Program-made: the position numbers and the translations under genes
From: JBOFWL01 sp051653605
Lineage (GTDB): Bacteria > Spirochaetota > Brevinematia > Brevinematales > Brevinemataceae
Length of the DNA stretch: 64,000 nucleotides
Direction of reading: 5' to 3'
NCBI GenBank assembly: GCA_051653605.1
Contig: JBOFWL010000117.1
Coordinates: 1-64,000, forward strand
The notes under the pieces: model-generated
The model's input: only the letters and a program-made list of their open reading frames with translations
Told to the model about the DNA's origin: nothing
The model's database searches: none
In this document: piece after piece, positions 1-7,831 of the stretch
Layout: the number at the start of each line of letters is the position of its first letter
How positions within the stretch are numbered: position 1 is the first letter of the stretch

Positions 1-2
1 AA

Positions 3-412
3 GAGTTTGGAGAGTTTGCCTATGCCAGTGGGGAGATGAGCAAGCAAGAGTTCATGAACTTTTTGGAAGGAACGCTTGGCTTGGCAGGAGAGTTTTCTAA
101 AGATGGCAGTATCCACTTTGTCTGTATGGACTGGCGTCACATGGGGGAATTACAAGCTGTGGGCGAGAAGGTGTATCACGAGCTTAAAAATATCTGCGTA
201 TGGAATAAAGGCTATGGTGGAATGGGGACGTTATATCGGTCTCAACATGAGATGGTATTTGTGTTTCAGAAAGGCGAAGGCACGTATACGAACAATGTAG
301 AGTTGGGAAAACATGGTCGTAACCGAACCAATGTTGTTCACTCTCGGACATCCTGTCCTTCGTGATATTTCGCCATCCATGGCTCAAGAACTATGCAGGC
401 ATGAGAAAGGAT
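3..412 (+). pseudogene. Phage-type DNA (N4/N6) methylase, 5' truncated by the window edge and disrupted
   Basis: The frame is open from the first bases and reads through residues such as VWNKGYGGMGTLYRSQHE and GKHGRNRTNV, which are typical of the C-terminal half of phage DNA modification methylases of the ParB/N6-N4 methyltransferase group. After NRTNV the frame runs into unrelated residues and a stop at 363-365. Family-like sequence (NYAGMRK) resumes at 389-409 in a different frame. The intervening 50-odd bases contain two small palindromes and look like an inserted repeat (listed separately). I infer an insertionally inactivated gene; the 5' part lies outside the window. Confidence 0.65.
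334..391. repeat. Palindromic insert inside the methylase fragment
   Basis: The stretch is bounded by GTTC at the left and GAAC at the right. It contains GGAC-ATCCT-GTCC (346-358) and GCCA-TCCA-TGGC (372-383), two hairpins separated by about 13 bases. On the reverse strand the loops read AGGAT and TGGA. The two-hairpin layout and AGGA-containing loops resemble the insert in the DUF2924 gene near 13,978-14,016. It separates family-like methylase sequence on both sides and shifts the frame. Confidence 0.45.
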
Positions 413-415
413 AAG

Positions 416-1000
416 CTAATTTTTATTACCTTGAATTTGATCGTAAAATTTTAATACTTCTAACATTTCAAAGCCATTTTTCAGTAACATTTTACCAGAT
501 ACGCCGCCCATGACTAATGCGCCACCAGGAATATCAACATAGCCAGATGAGCCATATAAACGTAGACTAATACTTGATTTTTTATCAATTGCATATAAGT
601 AGGTTTTTAATGAAGCTATTTGAGAATCAGTTAATCTAACATAATATAATTCATTAACATTCGCCCCGTCCACACTTGTAACACGTTCAGGCAATGATAA
701 TTCTAACTGGTTATCATTTAAAATCAATTTAGCACTCTGTGCAAATACCCAATCAGAACCTCTCCATTTAATCAGCAAGATAAGGCTTGGACTAGAATTT
801 TCTTGGTGTTTCATTATCAATTGGAGGGGTGTCCACATATCACCAAAGATATTTGGCGAAGTGCTTTTACTTCTGTATGTAGAAACTTTATCAATTTTGT
901 CATAACTTTTCTTTAACGTTTTAGGTACGACAATTGCAGTGGGCTCAGCAGCAAAAATAACACTTGCAAGTAGAAAAATAGACAATAAAGAATATCTCAT
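416..1000 (-). CDS. Small secreted protein of unknown function
   Basis: A 194-residue protein that begins with a clear signal peptide (about residues 1-18, hydrophobic LLSIFLLASVIFAA followed by EPT), so it is probably periplasmic or exported. The mature part is rich in beta-prone residues and has no motif I recognise. It lies on the strand opposite to the surrounding phage fragments, with its own promoter (1,061-1,089) and a good ribosome binding site (AAGAGGAG) 8 bases before ATG. Its position between two wrecked phage genes is that of a 'moron', an independent cargo gene added to a prophage. Function unknown. Confidence 0.75.
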   Translation of the reverse strand: MRYSLLSIFLLASVIFAAEPTAIVVPKTLKKSYDKIDKVSTYRSKSTSPNIFGDMWTPLQLIMKHQENSSPSLILLIKWRGSDWVFAQSAKLILNDNQLELSLPERVTSVDGANVNELYYVRLTDSQIASLKTYLYAIDKKSSISLRLYGSSGYVDIPGGALVMGGVSGKMLLKNGFEMLEVLKFYDQIQGNKN

Positions 1001-1060
1001 AATAAAAACTCCTCTTTATAAATAGGATACTATTTATAGTACAAATATATCAACATCAGT

Positions 1061-1089
1061 ATTGTACACAAAATACATAAGAATGTCAA
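1061..1089 (-). promoter_or_regulatory. Promoter of the secreted-protein gene
   Basis: On the minus strand TTGACA (1,084-1,089) and TACAAT (1,061-1,066) are separated by exactly 17 bases. Transcription would start about 55 bases upstream of the 416-1,000 gene. Confidence 0.7.
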
Positions 1090-1117
1090 ATGTATTTATA
1101 TTAGTAATAAAAAATAA

Positions 1118-2324
1118 AACAAAGACCCCACGCAACGGATTATCTGTGTAAGTTATTCAGATGATCTAGCGACAAAGCATTCAAGGGATTGTCGAGCCAT
1201 GATGGAGACGAATATTTATAAAGAGCTCTTTCCTCAGACAAGACTTAATCCTAACAAGAAGACGGAAACGGAGTTTGAGACAACGCAGAATGGGTATCGT
1301 TTGTCTACATCGGTGGGAGGCACGCTGACGGGAAGAGGAGGAAATATCATTATTATCGATGATCCTCTAAAACCACAGGATGCCTTGTCGGAAGTAAAGC
1401 GAAACTCTGTGAACCAGTGGCATAATAACACCTTGCTTAGCCGGCTAGACAACAAGAACACGGGATCTATTATCATTGTGATGCAGAGACTGCATGAAGA
1501 CGATCTCTGCGGTTTTGTGACCGATAAGGAAGAATGGACAGTTTTAAGCCTTCCTGCGATAGCGACAAAGGACGAGGAGTTCATTCTTTCTAATGGGAAG
1601 AGAATTATAAGGTGGGCAGGGGATATTTTAAATCCTAGGTTAGAGTCGGCATCCATTTTAGAAAATATTAAGAAGAGTGTGGGCAGTTATAATTTTGAGG
1701 CACACCTTCGGCCAGCAGAGCCCAATTCCTGTAGAGGGAGGCTTGCTGAAGTGGGAGTGGTTTTCTTATTATGATGAATTGCCGACGGATGGTAAGATAA
1801 TCCAAAGTTGGGATACAGCCAGCAGCGACAGTGATTATGCGGATTATTCTGTGGGGATCACGGTTTTGGAGAAGGACAATAAATTTTATATCATGGATAT
1901 TTGTAGGGATAGGCTATTATTTCCTGACTTAAAGCGAAAGGTTGTGGAGCTTTATGGAAGATATCGCCCTAAAGAGTTAGTGATAGAAAACAAGAGTTCT
2001 GGGATGGCGTTGATCCAGCAACTAGAGCAAGAACACCAGATTTATCCGATAAAATATGAGCCAAAGTTATCTAAAAAAGATAGGATAATGACGAACTCTG
2101 GAGTATTGGAATCTGGGAGAATATTGCTACCAAGAGGAGCAAGCTTTTTAGATGCATTGAGGACGGAGGTTGTCACTTTCCCCAATGGGAAACATGATGA
2201 CCAACTTGATGCTTTATCCCAGATATTGGATAGGGCTACGGACAGGTCTTCTTATGGTGAGGCATGTTTTGCCAGATCTGTAAGTTGGGGCTATAGCAGA
2301 GGTGGCGAAATACGGATTATCTAA
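1118..2324 (+). pseudogene. Phage terminase large subunit, N-terminally truncated and frameshifted
   Basis: The first piece is open from 1,118 and reads RIICVSYSDDLATKHSRDCR, then TLTGRGGNIIIIDDP, the region around the Walker B of the terminase ATPase. The Walker A part is absent. Family-like sequence breaks off after GSYNFEA near 1,700 and continues in another frame as QQSPIPVEGG, so there is a frameshift around 1,700-1,715. The second piece (to 2,324) holds the nuclease domain, with WDTASSDSDYADYSVG and a late DDQLDALSQ acidic motif. In an intact phage this enzyme packages DNA into capsids; here it cannot be functional. A strong hairpin follows. Confidence 0.85.
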
Positions 2325-2331
2325 ACTAAAT

Positions 2332-2372
2332 TCAAGGCTTCTTAGACAAGATACAAATCTAAGAAGCCTTGA
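2332..2372. terminator. Convergent hairpin between terminase remnant and NACHT gene
   Basis: A perfect 15-bp inverted repeat (2,332-2,346 with 2,358-2,372) and an 11-base loop sits between two converging genes. There is little T-tract on either side, so it may act as a bidirectional, inefficient terminator or as an mRNA 3'-end stabiliser. Confidence 0.6.
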
Positions 2373-2383
2373 TTTATGTATTG

Positions 2384-5300
2384 TTAGGAAGAGCAGGCTT
2401 CTTCAATGTCCCGTAACCATATAGTCTTTAGGTACTTAAATCTTACGGATGATGCTACAATCGTATTAACAGTTTTACGTAATTCTAAAAATTGATCCTG
2501 TGTTTTTATAGAATTTGCAATCCAATTTTGGGAAATAATTAATAGTGCCTCTCGACGTGTCGAAAGTTTATCATCCTCGCATGAATATGCTAATAATTTA
2601 CATAACAATGATAGTAATTCATCATCAATATTAAACTTAGCTGCCAGTGCACTAGGGTACAGATCGGATAATAAGAATTGGCGGGGAACGTCTCCTCCCT
2701 CTAACCAGTAGTTTATTAACCACCGAGCAATTTCACTATCGCCGTCTACTGCATAGAGACCATATTTATATTTTTCAATATTACTTTCAGATTGTTGAAA
2801 TTTCTTTTTAATCAAATTTTGAATATTATTGGGAATACTCTTCTGGTGTCTAAAAAAAGTGCTCACATCATCTGGGGTAAAAATTTTTATTGAATCATCA
2901 AGGGGTATCTCAAACTCTTTTTGGAAAGCAATATACTCAGATTTAATACCCTCTACACTACTCCAATTTTCATCAATTGCTATGTCAAGTATGCTCTTTA
3001 TACGAATTGTTATTTGTAATAAATCACAATCTTCTTTGGATAGATATTGTCTTAAATATGCTATATAAAACTGCCACCAGTGCATCTTAGTAATCGGAGA
3101 TTCTAATATTTGTTGTTTACAAACTTTAAGAATAATCTGATTAGATCCTATGAGAATTTCCAAAGGAAGATAGGGATTGCAACTTAAAGGATGTCCCCAC
3201 ATTCTCAATGTAGGATAATCCAGATAGAGGGGAATATATTCTTCAGGAAAATCTACTTTGATACCGTTTAGAGTGAGCCATAGAAGGATATTGATTTTAT
3301 GGTGAATATCCTGTTGATAATGAAAGGGTTCTTTTATAATCTCTGAAAACCGTGCTTTTAAAAGCTTATGTTTTTCATTTTTTATATCATTATTTTTTTG
3401 TTTAAAATATTCAACGCCTTTAAAATCTATCGTATTCCCATAGGTAGAAATTTCTCCAATAATATCAGAGATACAGATAAGACGAATACGCTCCCAATCT
3501 TCTTTTTTCAATGTTTCCAATCTAGTTCTATTGAATCCGTTCCAATATCTCCATAAGAAGGAAACAAGGATTTGATTAGGAAATTTTTCTAAGATCTTTT
3601 TAGCGTTCAAATATTCTTGAGAATCAGAATCATTATATACAGAGAGTCTCTGAGACAAGTAACTTTCTATAAAGAGGTACCAGTCCGCAATCTTCAGTTC
3701 TTCTGCAAGATTTACTATAGATTCTAATTCTTTTTTAAATAAAGAATAATCAAATAACACTTCTATTTCTTTTTGATGTTCATTTGATTTTTGGAGTAAT
3801 TCTTCTTTATCTTTCTCAAATTGTTGTTCTTGGTTATCTCGTTCCTCAAAAATCTTAGTATATTCAGACTTCCATTTAGGAGAAATATCCCCATTATTTC
3901 TATGGTAGTAAGTGTCCAATATACTACTAAATTTATAGTCAAGAAGCTTCAAAGAAGATACCCTCTTTGAAGCTTTAATATTAGAGAGAATCTTTTCAAC
4001 TTCTGGTTTATCCGAGAAATCTAGGGTTCTGCTGATGATGTGATCAACACATTTAGAAGGGTTGTTATTATTGAGATAGTAAGATAAATATAAATTTAAC
4101 CATTCTTTTTTTTCCTTAGGTGGGGCTGTGTCTATTATATTATAAATATAACTGTCCCAATAATAGTCTATTTTTAAAACTTGGTCTGGAGTAAATATTC
4201 CTCGCAGTATTTTGTGCTGATCTCCAGAAAGATTTTTAGTAAATAATTGATGTGCTTGAGATAAAATTAACTCATAAAGTTTATTATTTACTAATATATA
4301 GTAGCCTTTATTATGATATTTTTTAAATAAGATAATAAAGGCTTCAAAAATAAAATTTAATAGCTCATCAGAAGGGCTATCTTGCTTTAATACAGAATCA
4401 AATAAAATAGTAATATTATAGATATCTTTAAGAGACATACCAATCTCTAAAATAGGCGTGTATTCGTCATCTTGAGTAGTGTCTCCATAAGATATTCCGC
4501 CATTAAAATTTGATATTTCCAATAGAGGTAAAATAGATAATAATTGATCTTTATATTGTAAAAAAACTGAATTAAAGTCTCGAGTTGTCCCTATTTCAGT
4601 CATAAAGGTCTCAACAACATAAAAGACTTTGAAATCACTAAGATATTGCTTGAGAATCTCCTTGTTATCTTTATAATACTCTTCAAATTCTCGGTCAATT
4701 TTGAATGATGAGTCAAGACAACAAAGTATTTCATTAATATTTGAAAGAGTCGGTTTTAATCTCTGGGTTCCAGCTGTATAAAGATCAAAAATCTTGTGAA
4801 GTAATGCTAAAATATCACTCTTATCTATAATATTTTTTTTATTCTTAATAATATTCAATAGAATGCTAGTGAATATTTCTAGTTTTCCGTCCTGAGAATT
4901 ATAAGATATTGATAGATCTAAGATGCTCTTATAAAGCATTATAGTGATAGATTTCTGCTCAGATTCCCCGAGAGATTTAATCCATAGGGATATCTTTCCA
5001 ATATCAGAATAGGTAAAATTGATTTCATAAAATTTATCCAGAACAGTTTGGACTATTTCTACCCTAGTTTTACCTTCTATATAGGAATAATCACAAGATA
5101 AGAGAAGAGGAATATTTTGGGTTTCTTTTGCCAAGTTTAAAGCTCTTATACGAATTTCATTCTGCTCTATCTTCTTAACCTCCTTAGATTGAGACACTAT
5201 ATCTAACCAAAGATAAAAAATGTTACTATGCGTTTTTTTTATCAACGACTTCTCAAATCCCGTACAAAACTCTAAAAATGGATCCTGAATATCTGTATAA

Positions 5301-6721
5301 ATGTATAAAGCTATAAGATATTCTTGGAAAATTTTATGCTTGAAGCAAAAATGGGTGATGTCTTTGGGATCTCTAGATATCCATGATTCCTCTGCTAAAA
5401 TGTTTTCTAGAGTTTCATCTAATTCAACTAGCTCTTGCTCTGAAAAATCATTTCGTGACTCTTTAAAGAGACTATATGCAAATTTTCCAATCTTTGAAAG
5501 TATTTTTTGATGATTTGTCTTTTCGCGGAGACTTTTAGGTAGAGAATTTTTCTCGCAGTGTTTAGCCCACTCTTTCTCAAACCATACTTCCATTAGCTGT
5601 GAGGCAGTGCTTGTAGGCTCTGATTCCATAGAGGAAGATAAATTTTTAAAGAAAGGAATGCTTAAGTATAAAGGGTGCCCTGAAAATTCAGAATATATAT
5701 TATTGGGCAAGGCTATATAGCCTTTAATATAGTTCTTTAAGCTTTGCTCCAGTCTCACTGCATCAAAAGATCCTGATCTACCAGAGATGACAAAATATGT
5801 AAGCGGTTTATTGTTAAGGGTTTCTTCAATATGTTTTTTGACTGTGTATTGATTATTAATGGATAGTTCATCCCATCCATCAAGAAATACATAATGTTTA
5901 GTATTTACATTAGGAGAGTGGTTATTCCACTCAAAATTACCGCTGAAAGTTTTTAAGTTATAAAAGTAAGCAGAGATTTTTTTATGCTTATTATTTTCAT
6001 TTTTATTGTTTTGGAAAATTAAGGAAATGGTTCGCTCTATTTCATAAGATTTTCCCATTCCAGCGTCTGCCATAATTAAATAATGTTTGTGAACATCGTG
6101 GTCAATGTTTTCAAAAAAGAGATCAGCTAGATTCTTTTTGTTGGATAAAAGAAACTCCGTGCTATTCTCACTAACTAAAATGTTCTTTTCAAAATCTTCA
6201 GACTCATTCCATGTGTCAAGATTGGGTAATCCATAGGAATTACTATTTTTTGTGCTTGAGATAATCTCTGCTATTCCTAGAATATTATAAAAACCTGGGT
6301 CGTCGTTTTCTTGTAAGTATTGCTCACAAATAGAGGCTAATTCTTGTAAGCTAAAAATAGAAATAGAAGCAGAAGTTTTTATTTTAGAAATAAAATTATT
6401 ACTCTCTTTTGTACTAATATCTTGGTTAGTTAAATAGTATATTTCTAATAAATGATCTTTAGATTGATTGTTATATGTGGCTAATTTTTCAAGTTCACTC
6501 TCAATTTTTGCTTTCCAATCTCTTTGGATAGAAAACGCATACTTTCTCTTATAAGTTAGATCCCAAGCATCATTCCCACCATCTCCTCCTGCGTGATTTG
6601 AAGGAAATCGTAATCCTGATGAATTCCATTTATACTCAATAATTTTACGACACACTGTTTCAAAATCGGAGGCACTTATATATTTGAGAGCAGTTATATA
6701 AATTGTAGCACTAGTACTCAT
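2384..6721 (-). CDS. Nuclease-NACHT (Avs-like STAND) anti-phage sensor protein
   Basis: A 1,445-residue multidomain protein. Residues 1-140 look like a PD-(D/E)XK or Mrr-type nuclease: AGGDGGNDAW (44-53) is followed by FSIQRDWKAKI (63-73), the acidic/Q...K pattern of that fold. A NACHT-type STAND NTPase follows, with Walker A ADAGMGKS (218-225), Walker B VFLDGWDEL (278-286) and a sensor strand ending SGRSGSF (313-319). The remaining 1,000 residues are helical and without catalytic motifs, as expected for a ligand-sensing superstructure. Known Avs proteins have this layout and cut DNA after sensing phage terminase or portal protein; the ligand here is unknown. The start has AGGAG 7 bases upstream. 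It lies 9 bases after a DUF2971 gene and is probably co-transcribed with it. Confidence 0.8.
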   Translation of the reverse strand: MSTSATIYITALKYISASDFETVCRKIIEYKWNSSGLRFPSNHAGGDGGNDAWDLTYKRKYAFSIQRDWKAKIESELEKLATYNNQSKDHLLEIYYLTNQDISTKESNNFISKIKTSASISIFSLQELASICEQYLQENDDPGFYNILGIAEIISSTKNSNSYGLPNLDTWNESEDFEKNILVSENSTEFLLSNKKNLADLFFENIDHDVHKHYLIMADAGMGKSYEIERTISLIFQNNKNENNKHKKISAYFYNLKTFSGNFEWNNHSPNVNTKHYVFLDGWDELSINNQYTVKKHIEETLNNKPLTYFVISGRSGSFDAVRLEQSLKNYIKGYIALPNNIYSEFSGHPLYLSIPFFKNLSSSMESEPTSTASQLMEVWFEKEWAKHCEKNSLPKSLREKTNHQKILSKIGKFAYSLFKESRNDFSEQELVELDETLENILAEESWISRDPKDITHFCFKHKIFQEYLIALYIYTDIQDPFLEFCTGFEKSLIKKTHSNIFYLWLDIVSQSKEVKKIEQNEIRIRALNLAKETQNIPLLLSCDYSYIEGKTRVEIVQTVLDKFYEINFTYSDIGKISLWIKSLGESEQKSITIMLYKSILDLSISYNSQDGKLEIFTSILLNIIKNKKNIIDKSDILALLHKIFDLYTAGTQRLKPTLSNINEILCCLDSSFKIDREFEEYYKDNKEILKQYLSDFKVFYVVETFMTEIGTTRDFNSVFLQYKDQLLSILPLLEISNFNGGISYGDTTQDDEYTPILEIGMSLKDIYNITILFDSVLKQDSPSDELLNFIFEAFIILFKKYHNKGYYILVNNKLYELILSQAHQLFTKNLSGDQHKILRGIFTPDQVLKIDYYWDSYIYNIIDTAPPKEKKEWLNLYLSYYLNNNNPSKCVDHIISRTLDFSDKPEVEKILSNIKASKRVSSLKLLDYKFSSILDTYYHRNNGDISPKWKSEYTKIFEERDNQEQQFEKDKEELLQKSNEHQKEIEVLFDYSLFKKELESIVNLAEELKIADWYLFIESYLSQRLSVYNDSDSQEYLNAKKILEKFPNQILVSFLWRYWNGFNRTRLETLKKEDWERIRLICISDIIGEISTYGNTIDFKGVEYFKQKNNDIKNEKHKLLKARFSEIIKEPFHYQQDIHHKINILLWLTLNGIKVDFPEEYIPLYLDYPTLRMWGHPLSCNPYLPLEILIGSNQIILKVCKQQILESPITKMHWWQFYIAYLRQYLSKEDCDLLQITIRIKSILDIAIDENWSSVEGIKSEYIAFQKEFEIPLDDSIKIFTPDDVSTFFRHQKSIPNNIQNLIKKKFQQSESNIEKYKYGLYAVDGDSEIARWLINYWLEGGDVPRQFLLSDLYPSALAAKFNIDDELLSLLCKLLAYSCEDDKLSTRREALLIISQNWIANSIKTQDQFLELRKTVNTIVASSVRFKYLKTIWLRDIEEACSS

Positions 6722-6730
6722 GACACTCTC

Positions 6731-7696
6731 CTATTTGTTTTTTACAGTGAACTTAAATTTAGAAACTTCTACGGAAGAAATCTCTAAGTTATTAGATTCT
6801 TCTGAGTTTTCTTTTGAGCTACAGTTAGACCCTAGAATAAGTCTAGTTGGCTTTAATCCTAACTGAGACAGTCCTACAGGGATAACTGACTCACCTGATT
6901 GCGTATTCTCGTCAGAATAAGCAATACGTATTTCATGTTCATCTTGATATGCTATTGATTTTTGAAAAATTGTATATTTTGGGTTTAGCAGATCAATAGA
7001 GGTTGTTTTTAGAATATTCTGCTGTAGCTGTGCCATTCTTGAATTTATTTTCCCTTCATCATATAACATGAGGAAGGGAAAACGTCTTGCCAGATCTTTA
7101 TCCTTAGACATGGATAATTCGAACTCCATACAGACCCCCATTGTATTATCTCCATATAAGCGAAAAAGAGTAGGATGATCCTCCAGTAAGCTAAAACTAG
7201 CAACAAATATGTTTCTAGGAATGGACTCATTAGGATCATTAAAACCGTTATTTCTTAATAATAAATTTTTGCTTTTTAAGATTTTTTCACAACTTTCCCA
7301 AGATGTGTAATGATATAACTTTATGGAATTATCTTGACTTGGTGGAGAACTGTTAAATGAATTTTGCTGTTCAAAGAATTTATCGACCCATTCATAACGA
7401 AAGAACAGAGCTTTTTTATATTGATACAAAATATTGTCTGTATTGTTGTTATCCCATTTTTCTGAAAATATCTTAGAACCCAAGGCGTTAAGCTCAGAGT
7501 TATTATGTAATATATTATGGATTTTGACAATAGCATCTTGATAATCAATATTATGTTTTTTCGATAGATGATGAATTAGATGATTGCTAGGAAAGAAAGA
7601 TGAATAAATCTCTTCAACCATAACTTTGTCATCAATATAGTAAAATTTACGAAACAATTCTGTAATATCTGAAATGCTAGCACCTCTCTTCTCCAC
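6731..7696 (-). CDS. DUF2971 family protein, first gene of the NACHT unit
   Basis: A 321-residue protein with the DUF2971 signature: LYHYTSWESCEKILKSKNL near residue 126, a LYGDNTMGVCMEF block near 180-192, and a late YQDEHEIRIAY block. DUF2971 genes are common in defence islands and their biochemical role is not established. The LYHYTS...ILKS start resembles the opening strand of ADP-ribosyltransferase-fold proteins such as DarT, which is only my inference. The N-terminal 110 residues are helical and unassigned. The GTG start at 7,696 lies only about 3 bases from the predicted transcription start, so a leaderless message or a start further inside (the next Met is near residue 26) is possible. 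Confidence 0.7.
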   Translation of the reverse strand: MEKRGASISDITELFRKFYYIDDKVMVEEIYSSFFPSNHLIHHLSKKHNIDYQDAIVKIHNILHNNSELNALGSKIFSEKWDNNNTDNILYQYKKALFFRYEWVDKFFEQQNSFNSSPPSQDNSIKLYHYTSWESCEKILKSKNLLLRNNGFNDPNESIPRNIFVASFSLLEDHPTLFRLYGDNTMGVCMEFELSMSKDKDLARRFPFLMLYDEGKINSRMAQLQQNILKTTSIDLLNPKYTIFQKSIAYQDEHEIRIAYSDENTQSGESVIPVGLSQLGLKPTRLILGSNCSSKENSEESNNLEISSVEVSKFKFTVKNK

Positions 7697-7705
7697 CTGA
7701 ATTCG

Positions 7706-7734
7706 ATTATATATCTTTTATAAAACCATGTCAA
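7706..7734 (-). promoter_or_regulatory. Promoter of the DUF2971-NACHT unit
   Basis: Minus-strand TTGACA (7,729-7,734) and TATAAT (7,706-7,711) with a 17-base spacer, a consensus match. It points left into the DUF2971 gene and is divergent from the promoter at 7,771-7,799. Confidence 0.8.
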
Positions 7735-7770
7735 TATTAGTATGTATTTAAAAGTTTTTATTAAATATTA

Positions 7771-7799
7771 TTGCTAAAGCTATTACCTTAGGATATAAT
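7771..7799 (+). promoter_or_regulatory. Promoter of the restriction operon
   Basis: TTGCTA (7,771-7,776) and TATAAT (7,794-7,799) with a 17-base spacer, about 33 bases before the ATG at 7,832. AAGAGG precedes the start codon at a usable distance. Confidence 0.7.
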
Positions 7800-7831
7800 A
7801 GTTACATGTTTGAATAAAGAGGTTTTGCATA

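Noticed and set aside
1234..1656. 140-codon frame antisense to the terminase remnant
   Set aside because: The sense strand clearly encodes terminase motifs; the antisense frame has no similarity or start signals.
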